Shown piece after piece: positions 54,179-63,775 of a stretch of DNA of 64,000 bases. A program made the position numbers and the translations under genes. The stretch spans positions 58,730 to 122,729 of the forward strand of contig MTEI01000014.1 of assembly GCA_002083775.1 (NCBI GenBank). Direction: 5' to 3'. A model generated the notes under the pieces. The model had not been told where the DNA came from. It saw only the letters and a list, made by a program, of their open reading frames with translations, and ran no database searches. The stretch is from Rhodoferax ferrireducens. Lineage in GTDB: Bacteria > Pseudomonadota > Gammaproteobacteria > Burkholderiales > Burkholderiaceae_C. Every line of letters begins with the position of its first letter. The stretch's first letter is position 1.

Positions 54179-57100
54179 GTCTGTGTATCCAGCAGATTTA
54201 GCGCTTCTTCAAACATGAAGTGCGCCAGGTGATTTTCCAGCGTGACGGTGGTGGCTTCGCCCAGCGCTGTCACCAAGGCGGCACGCTTGCGCTCGAAATA
54301 CTGGCGTGCCTGCATGTCGTCGGCCTGCAGCAAAGCACGCAGTTCGGCCACCGCCTGGCTTGGTGGCGTGGTGTCCGCTGTGGTGGGTGGTGCCTGTGTG
54401 GCCTGGTGCAGGGCATTTTGAACCTGCACCAGCAAGGTCGGCAGGGCGGTGGCCAGTTGTTCAAGTGCCGGGGCAATCGCCAGCCTGTCGGGTCTGGCCA
54501 GCGAGCGCTCCAGTTCTGTGGCCAGGCTTTGCAGCCGGGTGGCGCCCACGTTGCCCGCGCTGCCTTTGAGGGTATGGGCCAACTGGCGCGCCTTGGCAAA
54601 AAGCTCTTGGTCAGTCAACTCCTGCAACCGCTGATGATCTTGTGCGTGGCCGGCTATGAACAGTCTGAGTACCTGCAGGTAACTTGCTGCATGGCCACGC
54701 ACCAGATGCAAGGCGCTGTCTACATCAAGGTCTGCCACGGCGCGCAATGCCTGCAGGTCGTCGGCGTGGTTGTCGTCCGGTTGCCCTGCATCTGCCGCTT
54801 TGGTGGCGTTGCTGGCGCTGGCTTGAAGCGCTTTCGCCGCACCGGGCAACCACTGGACCAAGGCTGCAAACAACAGATCCGGGTCGATGGGTTTGGCCAC
54901 GTGGGCGTTCATGCCCGCTTCAAGGCACTGTTGGCGGTCTTCGTCCAGCACGTTGGCAGTCATGGCCAAAATAGGCAATGCCTGACACTGGGGCAAGGTG
55001 CGAATGGCCCGGGTGGCCTGGATGCCGTCCAGATGGGGCATTTGCACATCCATCAGGATCAGGTCGTAGTGATCTTTGCGGGCCATGTTCAGGGCACTGG
55101 CACCGTCCTGGGCCAGATCGACCGTCAGCCCCATCCAGCGCAGCAGGTCCAACGCCACCACTTGATTGATGGGGTTGTCCTCGGCCAGCAAGACCTTCCA
55201 GCCTTGCAGCCTGCCGCGCGCGTCTTCGCTGCTGAGCCTGGGAGCTGGTGGGTGCGGACGCTGGCCCAAGAACACTTCTGCGAGCGTGTCATGCAGGGCA
55301 GATGCCGTGACTGGCTTGTGCAAGGTGCCGCTGAGCATCCCCAGACGCAACATGGCCTGAGGCTGGCTGGCGTTGTGGCCCAGCAGCATCACGATTTTGG
55401 GGCCGGTGTTGCCAGCAGCGGACATCAGGCGCCGGGTCGTCTCCATGCCGTTCATTTCCGGCATTTGGGCGTCGATCAACACCAGATCGAAGGCCGCCTG
55501 GGCAGGGTCCAGCGCCATTGCCAGTGCCTGCTCGCCCGAACTGGCGGTGGTGACGTGCATGCCAAACCGTTGCAATTGCCGCGACAACACGTCCAGGGTT
55601 TGGGCGTGGTCGTCCACAACCAGAACACGCCTGGGTGGTGTGGTCTGAAGGGCGGTCAACGCAACGCTGGGGGTTTCTGGCTCAGCAACCGGGTCAAAGG
55701 GCAGATCGCAGCGGAAAGTGCTGCCCACGCCAAACTGGCTTTGCACGCTGACCTGGCCACCCATCAGCACCGCCAATCTGCGGCTGATGGCCAAACCCAG
55801 GCCGGAGCCGCCATATTTACGGGTTGTTGACGTGTCTCCCTGCTCAAAAGCCTGGAATAGGCGCTGCTGCTGCTCGTCTGTCAGGCCGACGCCGCTGTCG
55901 GACACCTCGCAATGCAGCATCACCTGGCCAGACGGGGTGCGGTCATGCCAGGCGCGCAGCAGAACGTGGCCACGCTTGGTGAACTTGACCGCGTTGCTGG
56001 CAAAGTTGATCAGAATTTGCCGCAAGCGCATGCCTTCGCCATGTAGGCGCCGGGGCAGGGCGGGGTCCAAATCGACGATCAATTCCAGCTTGTTGTGTGC
56101 GGCGGCGTCACCCACCATATCCACCACGGTTTTGAACACAGCCTCAGGTTCAAAGTCATGCCTGTCCAGCGTCATGCGTCCGGCCTCTATCTTGGAGAAG
56201 TCCAGAATATCGTTGATCACCCCCAGCAAATGCTGTGCGGCCTGATGGATGCGGTCAAGCTGCTCGATCTGGCTTTGGACCATGGTTTCCCGGCGAATCC
56301 AGGCCGTCAGGCCGATGATGGCGTTGAGCGGCGTGCGTATCTCATGGCTCATGTTGGCCAGAAACGCGCTCTTGGCCCGGTTGGCCTCCTCGGCAGCCAG
56401 CTTGGCGTCGGCCAGTTCGGTGGTGCGGGCATGGACCAAGTCTTCGAGGTGGTCGCGGTGGCGCATGAGCTCATCCTGGATGCTGCGCCGCTCGGTAATG
56501 TCATGCGCCATGCCCAGCACGCCAATCAGGCTGCCGTCGCTGGCGTACATCGGCGTCTTGGTGGTCTCGAACAGACCCCGATAGCCATCGGTCTTGAACT
56601 CCAGCCATTCTTCTTTCACACATGGCCCGCCCTGCGCGATCGCCTGCTGGTCAAGGGCGCGAAAGCCTTCAGCCGTTGCCGGGTCCACAAACGCGTCGTC
56701 GGTTTGGCCCAGAATCTCAGACTGGCTTGCGCCGTACAGGCGCTCGAACCGGGGGTTGCATGCCAGGTAGGCACCATGGGTGTCCTTGAGCCATACCAGC
56801 GCCGGAATATTGGCCACCAGAGTACTCAGCTGGGCTTGCTCAAAGGCCAGCTCCTTCAAGGTCTGACGCAGATCGGCCTGGGTTTGAAGCAGTTGGCGTT
56901 CAATGCGCCCGCTCAGGTAGTACATGGCCAGCGCCAGCAGCGACAGGCTCACAAATGACAACAGCGGCACGGCCAATAGCCAGTGGCTGGTCTGTGCGAT
57001 CTGGGCGTCGCTCTGCGCACGAATGCGCTTGTTGAGGGTTTCCAGGTCGTCCAGCAGGTAGTTCTGCCGCTGTTGCAGAAAATCGATGGCGTTCACCAGT

Positions 57101-57570
57101 TTTCGAACCGCCACATAGTCGTCGGGGGCGCCAGCGGCATTCAAACCCTCTCCAAAGCGGCGCATCAAGGACTTTTCCAGCAGATTGGCGGCGCTGAACA
57201 GCGGGTGGGTGAGTTGCTGGCCAATGTCGTTGATTTCCAGGCGCACCAGTTTCCAGGCTTGCATCAGGGGGGTGGCCTCGGCCAGGCCAGCGTCTTGCAG
57301 CGTGCGCAGCTTTTGCTCAAAATCGGTGATGGCATCCAGCCAGCGCTGGTTTTGGCGTGGCAGCTCGGGGCTGGTGAGCAGCCGCTCGGTCTGGTATTTG
57401 AGCGACAACGCGGATTTGTAGGCGTCGTCCACGGTGCGCTGATGGGTCACCTCGGCGCTGTATTGCTTGATCAGCCAGGCCACCGTGGTCCCGCTGATCA
57501 TGGCGCCCACAATGAGCAGCCCAAACCCGTACAGTGACAGGCGGCGAATGCTGAGGTTGGCCAGTGGCAT
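54175..57570 (-). CDS. Hybrid sensor kinase, PAS-HK-REC-REC-Hpt
   Basis: 1131 residues. TM1 about 10-32, a periplasmic helical region to about 200, TM2 about 203-222, a PAS domain about 245-365, HisKA ([14 protein letters not shown]) at about 405, HATPase with [16 protein letters not shown] G box, two receivers ([11 protein letters not shown] and [11 protein letters not shown]) and a C-terminal Hpt ([11 protein letters not shown]). This is a phosphorelay kinase. The HD-GYP regulator downstream and the solute-binding protein upstream (12 bp away) form one cluster. Confidence 0.93.
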   Translation of the reverse strand: MPLANLSIRRLSLYGFGLLIVGAMISGTTVAWLIKQYSAEVTHQRTVDDAYKSALSLKYQTERLLTSPELPRQNQRWLDAITDFEQKLRTLQDAGLAEATPLMQAWKLVRLEINDIGQQLTHPLFSAANLLEKSLMRRFGEGLNAAGAPDDYVAVRKLVNAIDFLQQRQNYLLDDLETLNKRIRAQSDAQIAQTSHWLLAVPLLSFVSLSLLALAMYYLSGRIERQLLQTQADLRQTLKELAFEQAQLSTLVANIPALVWLKDTHGAYLACNPRFERLYGASQSEILGQTDDAFVDPATAEGFRALDQQAIAQGGPCVKEEWLEFKTDGYRGLFETTKTPMYASDGSLIGVLGMAHDITERRSIQDELMRHRDHLEDLVHARTTELADAKLAAEEANRAKSAFLANMSHEIRTPLNAIIGLTAWIRRETMVQSQIEQLDRIHQAAQHLLGVINDILDFSKIEAGRMTLDRHDFEPEAVFKTVVDMVGDAAAHNKLELIVDLDPALPRRLHGEGMRLRQILINFASNAVKFTKRGHVLLRAWHDRTPSGQVMLHCEVSDSGVGLTDEQQQRLFQAFEQGDTSTTRKYGGSGLGLAISRRLAVLMGGQVSVQSQFGVGSTFRCDLPFDPVAEPETPSVALTALQTTPPRRVLVVDDHAQTLDVLSRQLQRFGMHVTTASSGEQALAMALDPAQAAFDLVLIDAQMPEMNGMETTRRLMSAAGNTGPKIVMLLGHNASQPQAMLRLGMLSGTLHKPVTASALHDTLAEVFLGQRPHPPAPRLSSEDARGRLQGWKVLLAEDNPINQVVALDLLRWMGLTVDLAQDGASALNMARKDHYDLILMDVQMPHLDGIQATRAIRTLPQCQALPILAMTANVLDEDRQQCLEAGMNAHVAKPIDPDLLFAALVQWLPGAAKALQASASNATKAADAGQPDDNHADDLQALRAVADLDVDSALHLVRGHAASYLQVLRLFIAGHAQDHQRLQELTDQELFAKARQLAHTLKGSAGNVGATRLQSLATELERSLARPDRLAIAPALEQLATALPTLLVQVQNALHQATQAPPTTADTTPPSQAVAELRALLQADDMQARQYFERKRAALVTALGEATTVTLENHLAHFMFEEALNLLDTQT

Positions 57571-57582
57571 GGCGCTTGCCGC

Positions 57583-59073
57583 TTATTTCGCGACGTTCAG
57601 CGAAGCCTGGTAGAAGCGGATCTGCTGGTCACGCCCCAGCCTGTCGGTGATTTTTTCCCACTCGGCTGCGGCCAGGTCCAGTGCTTGCTGGGGCTTGAGT
57701 TCGCCGCTGACAGCACGGGCCACCAACGCGTCAAACACCTGGTAGTACTCGCCCGCGCCGGGAATGGTGATGTCATACACCACATTGGGATTGGACAGGG
57801 ACTGGGTGATGGCCTGCAGATAGGCGCTGGCCGACTCAGTGGTAAACCCCGACTGGTTCCAGGCGTCGGGGTTTTCAAAGTGCGATTGGCGCGAAGGGTT
57901 CACCGCTGTACCGCTCATGGCGGTCATTTTTTTGGTGAGCTCCTTGGAAGTCATGTGCGCTGCAAACTCAAAGGCCAGATCCTTGTGCCTGGAGGCTTTG
58001 CTGACAAAAAAGGTCCAGTTGCCGCTGATGGACGAGACCTGGTTGGGGCGCTTGTCCCATCGACCGTTGACGCTGTCGTACACCTCGCTGCTGCCTGGAA
58101 TCTGGGCGTAGCCAATGTGCGCCTTGACCACGCTGGCCGGCGAGTTGACAGCGTGCACGCCCATGTCAGCCCAGTCGATGGCCATGGCCACCTGGCCGGT
58201 CACAAAGCTGTTGCGCACATCATGGCCCGCAAAGTTGGCCATGCCCGGCGGGCCAAACCGCAGGGTGGCGATCCACAGGTTGAGCGCCCGGACAAAGCCC
58301 GGGTTGTTGATGCGCGGCTTGAGCGTGGCGGCGTCAAAGTAGTAGGCAGGATCATCCGGATGTTTGGCATGCGCCGCCGCCTGGGCAAAAAACTGCAGCA
58401 TGGAAATATCACCCTTGACCCGGTTGCCAGCCAGACCGTAGTCGGGTTTGCCGTCACCGCTCCAGTCCCAGCCGGTGAAAAACTCTGCCACGTCGCGGTA
58501 GCTCTGCCAGGTGGTGGGTACCGCCAGCTCATAGCGGTACTTGTTCTTGAACCGCGCCTGGTAGGCTGGGTTGGCGAACAAGTCTTGGCGGTAATACAGG
58601 TTGATGCAGTCGCCGTCGTAGGGCAGACCGTAAGCCACGTTGTTCCAGGACAAAACCGTGTTGCGGTAGATGGGCAGCACGTCGTTCCAGTCGACTCTTT
58701 GCTTGATGGCCTCAGGCACCGGTTCGATGTGGCCACCGCCCAGCAGTGTGCCGCTCCACATGGAAATGGCCACGTAGATGTCGTAATTGGCCTCGGGTGA
58801 CTGCAGCGACTGGTCAATCTTGGTGATGGTTTCGCTCCAGCCGGGCGTGAGCACGCGCACCTTGGCACCGGTGCGCTCCTCAAAACCGGCGACTTCGTCC
58901 AGGATGGGGCCGCGGATCAGGCGGGCGTCCAGCGTGGGCACGATGAGCGAGATGGACTGCCCCTGGAACGGTTTGGGAGCCGCCGGGGCCGCGGATGGCG
59001 CTGTCGCGTTGGGCTTTTCGCCACACGCTGACAACAAGAAGAGGCCCAGCAGACCGGTGGCGAACAACTTCAT
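57583..59073 (-). CDS. Periplasmic solute-binding lipoprotein (sugar-type), no ABC permease nearby
   Basis: From ATG 59073 the product begins with a lipoprotein signal ending LLSACGEK (Cys17), then a Pro/Ala linker and a bacterial extracellular solute-binding family 1 domain of about 460 residues. Family 1 proteins bind sugars, polyols or similar. No ABC permease or ATPase gene is in the cluster; instead the next gene, 12 bp on, is a hybrid kinase with a periplasmic domain. So the protein may serve the kinase as a sensory partner (inference). The frame also opens at 59136, but that start would put hydrophobic residues before the signal. Confidence 0.88.
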   Translation of the reverse strand: MKLFATGLLGLFLLSACGEKPNATAPSAAPAAPKPFQGQSISLIVPTLDARLIRGPILDEVAGFEERTGAKVRVLTPGWSETITKIDQSLQSPEANYDIYVAISMWSGTLLGGGHIEPVPEAIKQRVDWNDVLPIYRNTVLSWNNVAYGLPYDGDCINLYYRQDLFANPAYQARFKNKYRYELAVPTTWQSYRDVAEFFTGWDWSGDGKPDYGLAGNRVKGDISMLQFFAQAAAHAKHPDDPAYYFDAATLKPRINNPGFVRALNLWIATLRFGPPGMANFAGHDVRNSFVTGQVAMAIDWADMGVHAVNSPASVVKAHIGYAQIPGSSEVYDSVNGRWDKRPNQVSSISGNWTFFVSKASRHKDLAFEFAAHMTSKELTKKMTAMSGTAVNPSRQSHFENPDAWNQSGFTTESASAYLQAITQSLSNPNVVYDITIPGAGEYYQVFDALVARAVSGELKPQQALDLAAAEWEKITDRLGRDQQIRFYQASLNVAK

Positions 59074-59139
59074 CAAGACCTTAAAGAACGCCGAAGCGCC
59101 AACGATTGGTTTTTGGCAGTATAAAAATGATAGCAAAAG

Positions 59140-59145
59140 ATTTTA
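59140..59145 (-). promoter_or_regulatory. -10 box of the solute-binding/kinase cluster
   Basis: TAAAAT on the minus strand, 5/6 to TATAAT. Its predicted start at about 59133 places the FNR-like site centre at -41.5. Confidence 0.5.
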
Positions 59146-59167
59146 TGGAAATCCCCTGCGCTGGTGC

Positions 59168-59181
59168 ATGATCTGCATCAA
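59168..59181 (-). promoter_or_regulatory. FNR/ANR/DNR-type binding site
   Basis: On the minus strand TTGATGCAGATCAT, 9 of 10 specified bases of TTGAT-N4-ATCAA. It is about 100 bp upstream of the solute-binding lipoprotein ATG, and its centre is at -41.5 from the predicted start, the class II activator position. FNR-family factors respond to low oxygen or NO. Confidence 0.55.
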
Positions 59182-59201
59182 GTCTTGAGGTTTTTGGTGC
59201 G

Positions 59202-59675
59202 CTAGAGCGATGGCCACAAGCCCAGCAACGCAGCGGTCATCGTCAGGTAGCGGGCAAACTTGCCGATGGCCATGTACACCAGGCACGGCCAGAAGGGCAG
59301 TTTGAGCCAGCCCGCCACCGCGCACAGCGGGTCACCCACCAGTGGCAACCAGGCCAGCAGGCAGGCTTTGGGGCCCAACCGCTGCAGCCAGTCCAGCGCC
59401 CGCAGGTGGTGGGCTGAATGCTGGTAGCGGTCTACCACCTTGTGGGACGCCAGACCCATCCACCATGTGACTGCGCCGCCCAGCGTGTTGCCCACCGTGG
59501 CAACCCAAACGGCGGGCCAGAACAGATGTGGGCTGAGCTTGATCAGGCCAAACACGGCGGGCTCTGACCCCATGGGCAGCAGCGTGGCAGAAACGAACGA
59601 CACCACAAACAGGCTACTCAAGCCGTGCTTCGGTAAAGCCAGCCAGTTCAGTAAGGGGTCAAGCCAGGCATCCAT
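59202..59675 (-). CDS. YqaA family inner-membrane protein
   Basis: 157 residues, four hydrophobic segments, with SATLLPMGSEPAVFGLI and GNTLGGAVTWWMG as in YqaA of the DedA/VTT superfamily. The family is thought to handle membrane lipids or transport; the exact function is unknown. It reads towards the promoter of the solute-binding gene. Confidence 0.85.
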   Translation of the reverse strand: MDAWLDPLLNWLALPKHGLSSLFVVSFVSATLLPMGSEPAVFGLIKLSPHLFWPAVWVATVGNTLGGAVTWWMGLASHKVVDRYQHSAHHLRALDWLQRLGPKACLLAWLPLVGDPLCAVAGWLKLPFWPCLVYMAIGKFARYLTMTAALLGLWPSL

Positions 59676-59887
59676 GGGTGGCCGAGTATAGGAATGCTCA
59701 GCAAGGCCGGCTCTCCATGGGGAAAGGGGAGGGTGACGGGTGGGCGGCCCGGCGTTCGCGAATGCCGCTTTTTTAGGCAGCTAGAATGGCCCTCCATCCC
59801 GACCAAGGCAGCTTGCCAGCCCGTGCTGGCTGCGGTGTTGCGCCGGTCAGCCGCTTTCTATTTCACAGTATTTTTCCTCTAGCTTGC

Positions 59888-60928
59888 ATGAACATTGGCC
59901 CCTATTTGCTGCCCAACGCCTTTTTTGTGGCGCCTATGGCGGGTGTGACCGACCGGCCGTTTCGACAGCTGTGCAAACGCCTGGGCGCGGGCTACGCGGT
60001 GAGCGAGATGGTCTCCAGCCGCCCTGACCTGCAGAATTCCTCTAAAACCGTGCGGCGGGTGGACCACACCGGTGAGTCGGGTGTGATTGCCGTGCAGATT
60101 GCTGGCACAGACGCGCAGATGATGGCCGACGCCGCCCGCTTCAACATCGACCACGGCGCGCAGGTGATCGACATCAACATGGGCTGCCCAGCCCGCAAAG
60201 TGTGCAACAAGTGGGCCGGCTCGGCGCTGATGCAGGACGAGCCGCTGGCGCTGCAGATCGTCGAGGCGGTGGTGCAGGCCTGCGCACCGCAGGGCGTGCC
60301 GGTCACGCTGAAGATGCGCACCGGCTGGAGCCAGAGCCACAAAAACGCCGTGCAGATTGCTGTGGTCGCCGAATCGGCGGGTGTGCAGATGCTCACCGTG
60401 CACGGTCGCACCCGCGAGCAGGGTTACAAAGGCCTGGCCGAGTACGACACCATTGCCGCTGTCAAAGCTGCGGTACGTGTGCCGGTGGTGGCCAATGGCG
60501 ACATCGACAGCCCGGAAAAGGCCCGCGCTGTGCTGGCGGCCACTGGGGCGGATGCCCTGATGATCGGTCGCGCCGCCCAAGGCAGGCCATGGATTTTCCG
60601 CGAGATTGCGCACTTCATGGCCACCGGCCACCTGCTGGCGCCGCCGCTGGTGGCCGAGGTCAAGCACCTGCTGCTGGACCATTTGCAGGACCACTACACG
60701 CTGTATGGTGAGTATCTTGGCGTGCGTACCGCCCGCAAACACATTGGTTGGTATGTGAATGCACTGCCAGGTGGCGAGCAGTTCCGAGCGCACATGAACA
60801 CGCTGGACACCAGTGACCAGCAACTCTCCGCGGTGGCCTACTTTTTTGACGCGCTGCATGCGCACATGGACCGCCTGCCGGCCACAGCCTCCAGCAACAA
60901 CCCTTTCAAGATGGAGACAACACCATGA
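59888..60928 (+). CDS. dusB: tRNA-dihydrouridine synthase DusB
   Basis: FMN enzyme that reduces uridine to dihydrouridine in tRNA. 346 residues from ATG 59888 (MNIGPYLLPNAFFVAPMAGVTDRPFR); the frame opens upstream but that part is not family-like. The active site Cys is in NMGCPARKVCNKWAGSALMQD; FMN site ANGDIDSPEKARAVLAATGAD. It overlaps fis by 4 bp, the classic dusB-fis operon. Confidence 0.94.
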   Translation: MNIGPYLLPNAFFVAPMAGVTDRPFRQLCKRLGAGYAVSEMVSSRPDLQNSSKTVRRVDHTGESGVIAVQIAGTDAQMMADAARFNIDHGAQVIDINMGCPARKVCNKWAGSALMQDEPLALQIVEAVVQACAPQGVPVTLKMRTGWSQSHKNAVQIAVVAESAGVQMLTVHGRTREQGYKGLAEYDTIAAVKAAVRVPVVANGDIDSPEKARAVLAATGADALMIGRAAQGRPWIFREIAHFMATGHLLAPPLVAEVKHLLLDHLQDHYTLYGEYLGVRTARKHIGWYVNALPGGEQFRAHMNTLDTSDQQLSAVAYFFDALHAHMDRLPATASSNNPFKMETTP

Positions 60929-61161
60929 AACCCCTGCACATCGCAGAATGCGTGCGCACCAACGTGGAAGGCTACCTGTGTGACCTGGGCCAAAGTGAGC
61001 CGGATGGCATGTATGGCATGCTCATCAGCGTGGTCGAGAAGCCGTTGCTGGAGGTGGTGATGCAGCGCGCTGACAACAACCAGAGCAAAGCCGCGCAATG
61101 GCTGGGCCTGAACCGAAACACCCTGCGCAAAAAGCTGCTCGAACACAAGCTCATTGATTAA
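60925..61161 (+). CDS. fis: DNA-binding protein Fis
   Basis: 78 residues, the normal size of betaproteobacterial Fis (shorter at the N-terminus than in E. coli). The C-terminal helix-turn-helix is QSKAAQWLGLNRNTLRKKL. Nucleoid protein activating rRNA promoters. Second gene of dusB-fis; a palindromic repeat begins at its stop. Confidence 0.94.
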   Translation: MKPLHIAECVRTNVEGYLCDLGQSEPDGMYGMLISVVEKPLLEVVMQRADNNQSKAAQWLGLNRNTLRKKLLEHKLID

Positions 61162-61204
61162 TAGCTAGCTACCCTTATTCTATAAGGGCTAGAAGCCTTT
61201 TTGG
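61161..61204 (-). repeat. Palindromic repeat family, copy 13
   Basis: ATAGCTAGCTACCCTTAT, TCT, ATAAGGGCTAGAAGCCTTTT. It starts at the last base of the fis stop codon and lies about 40 bp upstream of purH. Confidence 0.85.
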
Positions 61205-61243
61205 CATATATTTTCAGAATCTCCAACTTATCAGACTGGCACC

Positions 61244-62842
61244 ATGAACGCACTTTTATCCGTCTCCGACAAAACCGGCATCGTTGAATTGGCCCAGGCG
61301 CTGCATGCGCTGGGTATCAAGCTCATCTCCACCGGAGGCACCGCCAAGCTGTTGGCGGAGAAGGGCTTGCCAGTGACCGAGGTCGCCGAGGTGACCAGTT
61401 TCCCGGAAATGCTCGACGGCCGCGTCAAAACCCTGCACCCCAAAGTGCACGGCGGCTTGCTGGCGCGCCGGGATGTGCCTGAACACATGGCCGCGCTCAA
61501 AGCCTACGCCATCGACACCATCGACCTGGCGGTGATCAACCTCTACCCTTTTGAAGCCACCGTGGCCAAACCCGGCTGCACGCTGGAAGACGCGATCGAG
61601 AACATCGACATCGGCGGCCCGGCGATGGTGCGCAGCGCAGCCAAAAACTGGCGCGACGTGGGCGTGTTGACCGACGCCAGCCAATACCCGCAGGTGCTGG
61701 CTGAGTTGCAGGCCGACGGCAAGCTCACGCTGGCCACCAAATTCGCGTTGAGTGTGGCCGCCTTCAACCGCGTGGCCCAGTACGACGCCGCCATCAGCAA
61801 CTATTTGTCCGCCATCAGCTTTGACGAAGCCGCGCAAGCACCGGTGCCGGCGCTCTTTCCGGCGCAAGCCAACAGCAACTTCATCAAGTTGCAAGACCTG
61901 CGCTACGGCGAAAACCCGCACCAGAGCGCCGCCTTCTACCGCGACCTGTACCCGGCACCTGGCTCGCTGGTCACGGCTGTGCAGTTGCAAGGCAAGGAAC
62001 TCAGCTACAACAACATCGCTGATGCCGATGCCGCTTGGGAATGTGTCAAGAGTTTTGACGCCGCGAAAGACGGCGCGGCCTGTGTCATCGTCAAACACGC
62101 CAACCCCTGCGGCGTGGCCGTGGGTGCAGACGGTTTGCAGGCCTACAGCAAAGCCTTCCAGACCGATCCGACCTCCGCGTTTGGCGGCATCATCGCCATC
62201 AACTGCACGCTGGACGAACCTGCAGCGCTACAAATGTCGAAGCAGTTCATCGAAGTGTTGATGGCGCCGGACTTCACACCCGAGGCGCTGGCGGTGTTCA
62301 AGACCAAGGTGAATGTGCGCATCCTCAAGATCGCCCTGCCGCCCGGTGGCGCCAGCGACTGGGCCAATGGCCGCAACGCCATGGACATCAAACGTGTGGG
62401 TTCCGGCCTGCTGATGCAGACTGCTGACAACCACGAACTGACCCTGGCCGACCTGAAAGTCGTGACCAAGGTGCAGCCCACTGCAGAGCAGTTACAAGAC
62501 CTGCTGTTTGCCTGGAAGATCGGCAAGTTCGTCAAAAGCAACGCTATCGTCTTCTGCAAGGGCGGCATGACCATGGGCGTGGGCGCGGGGCAGATGAGTC
62601 GTCTGGACTCGGCGCGCATTGCTTCTATCAAAGCTCAGGCCGCTGGCCTGAGCCTGGCTGGCTCGGCTGTGGCCAGCGATGCCTTCTTCCCGTTCCGCGA
62701 CGGTCTGGACGTGGTGGTGGACGCAGGCGCCACCTGCATCATTCAGCCCGGCGGCTCGATGCGGGATCAGGAAGTGATTGACGCGGCCAACGAGCGCGGC
62801 GTGGCGATGGTGTTTAGCAGCGTGCGGCATTTCAGGCACTGA
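61244..62842 (+). CDS. purH: Bifunctional AICAR transformylase/IMP cyclohydrolase
   Basis: Performs the last two steps of IMP synthesis. 532 residues. The IMP cyclohydrolase domain opens [17 protein letters not shown] and [16 protein letters not shown]; the transformylase domain has the K-H of [11 protein letters not shown] and the C-terminal [24 protein letters not shown] 61244 is preceded by a weak ribosome binding site. Confidence 0.96.
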   Translation: MNALLSVSDKTGIVELAQALHALGIKLISTGGTAKLLAEKGLPVTEVAEVTSFPEMLDGRVKTLHPKVHGGLLARRDVPEHMAALKAYAIDTIDLAVINLYPFEATVAKPGCTLEDAIENIDIGGPAMVRSAAKNWRDVGVLTDASQYPQVLAELQADGKLTLATKFALSVAAFNRVAQYDAAISNYLSAISFDEAAQAPVPALFPAQANSNFIKLQDLRYGENPHQSAAFYRDLYPAPGSLVTAVQLQGKELSYNNIADADAAWECVKSFDAAKDGAACVIVKHANPCGVAVGADGLQAYSKAFQTDPTSAFGGIIAINCTLDEPAALQMSKQFIEVLMAPDFTPEALAVFKTKVNVRILKIALPPGGASDWANGRNAMDIKRVGSGLLMQTADNHELTLADLKVVTKVQPTAEQLQDLLFAWKIGKFVKSNAIVFCKGGMTMGVGAGQMSRLDSARIASIKAQAAGLSLAGSAVASDAFFPFRDGLDVVVDAGATCIIQPGGSMRDQEVIDAANERGVAMVFSSVRHFRH

Positions 62843-63244
62843 GTTGGTTGCTTGAAGGCAGTGGCTTGATTCAGGGGAGGGGTCAGGCCTGCGTCTGTGG
62901 GTGGCAGGAGATGGGTTGGGGCGGCGGCCTCATACTGTCAAAGGCCCAGAAATCGGCCGCCACCCCAACCCATCCCCTGCTGGCGAACGACGTTGGCATG
63001 CGGTCGCCGGGACCCAAATTCTTTGACAACCAAAGTCAGTTACGCAGCGATTGCTGACATTCCGTTGAACCCCATAATTGGCAGTAGTTAAGGTGTTTCC
63101 CGCCCATGAAAATATCGTAGAACAGCCACCCGAGACATCACAAATTTTAATGCCGCATATTCTGTTCACAATCCCTGCGATAGCCGTTTCAATTGTCGGG
63201 TGGCATTGGAAGGCGCGCTGTCGTTATGGCGCTGAAGCCCTAGC
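62843..63244. other. Intergenic stretch with a large inverted repeat
   Basis: About 400 bp without a supported gene. It contains a 26-bp inverted repeat (62904-62929 with 62955-62980), described separately. No ribosome binding site and open frame pair is convincing. Confidence 0.6.
62904..62980. repeat. Long imperfect inverted repeat downstream of purH
   Basis: Arms 62904-62929 and 62955-62980 pair over 26 bp with 2 mismatches (at 62922/62962 and 62909/62975), enclosing a 25-nt loop. There is no T-run, so it is not an ordinary terminator. Its core reads GATGGGTTGGGG on one side. Confidence 0.85.
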
Positions 63245-63775
63245 ATGAGGGAGTGGCTCTCATTTCTAATCGAATGGACGCTGGTTGCGGTCGCAACCAT
63301 TGCCGTATTCGAAGGTTTTCGTTGCTTCTCTCTACGGCAGCCTTTGTCTAAATACGCCGCACTTCTCATATTCGGTGTCGGCGTACTTGGTGGCTACGCA
63401 GCAGCCCTGTCATGGAGCGTGTCCGCACTGGATTCGGTACTCACAATTGCCGATGGAGGGCCCCCTCGGCAATTGCCGGAAGCCGCCTTGGCACAAATGA
63501 CACCGCAGGAAAAAGAAGAGAAGACGCGGATTCTCGCGCAGATTACGTTTACACAAACCGGCAAGTTGGCTATGTACAGTGACGCGAGCGGGCGGCAGAT
63601 TCTGTATGCGCCATCCGAAGAGGAAATTCGTGCCAGAGAGGTCCTTCGTGAGTCCCTTGGTCAGGCGCGAGCGCGCCTTGAATTCATCCGCACAGAGGTC
63701 TGGATGTTCGCGCTCTTTGCCATTGTCGCGGCGTTGGCGGGTATCTTTATCAGAAATCGAAGGCGGTCAGGGTGA
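63245..63775 (+). CDS. Hypothetical membrane protein with two or three TM segments
   Basis: 176 residues: TM1 about 8-23, TM2 about 40-58, a soluble helical region (Glu/Arg-rich, residues about 70-145, including PQEKEEKTRILAQ) and a C-terminal TM about 152-170 before a short basic tail. No family recognised. It starts 1 bp after an in-frame TAG; composition is less GC-rich than the core genes, so it could be accessory. Confidence 0.65.
   Translation: MREWLSFLIEWTLVAVATIAVFEGFRCFSLRQPLSKYAALLIFGVGVLGGYAAALSWSVSALDSVLTIADGGPPRQLPEAALAQMTPQEKEEKTRILAQITFTQTGKLAMYSDASGRQILYAPSEEEIRAREVLRESLGQARARLEFIRTEVWMFALFAIVAALAGIFIRNRRRSG

Noticed and set aside
59865..59890. TTTTTCCTCTAGCTTG before dusB as a repeat copy
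   Set aside because: Only the CCTCTAGC piece matches. No palindromic partner follows.
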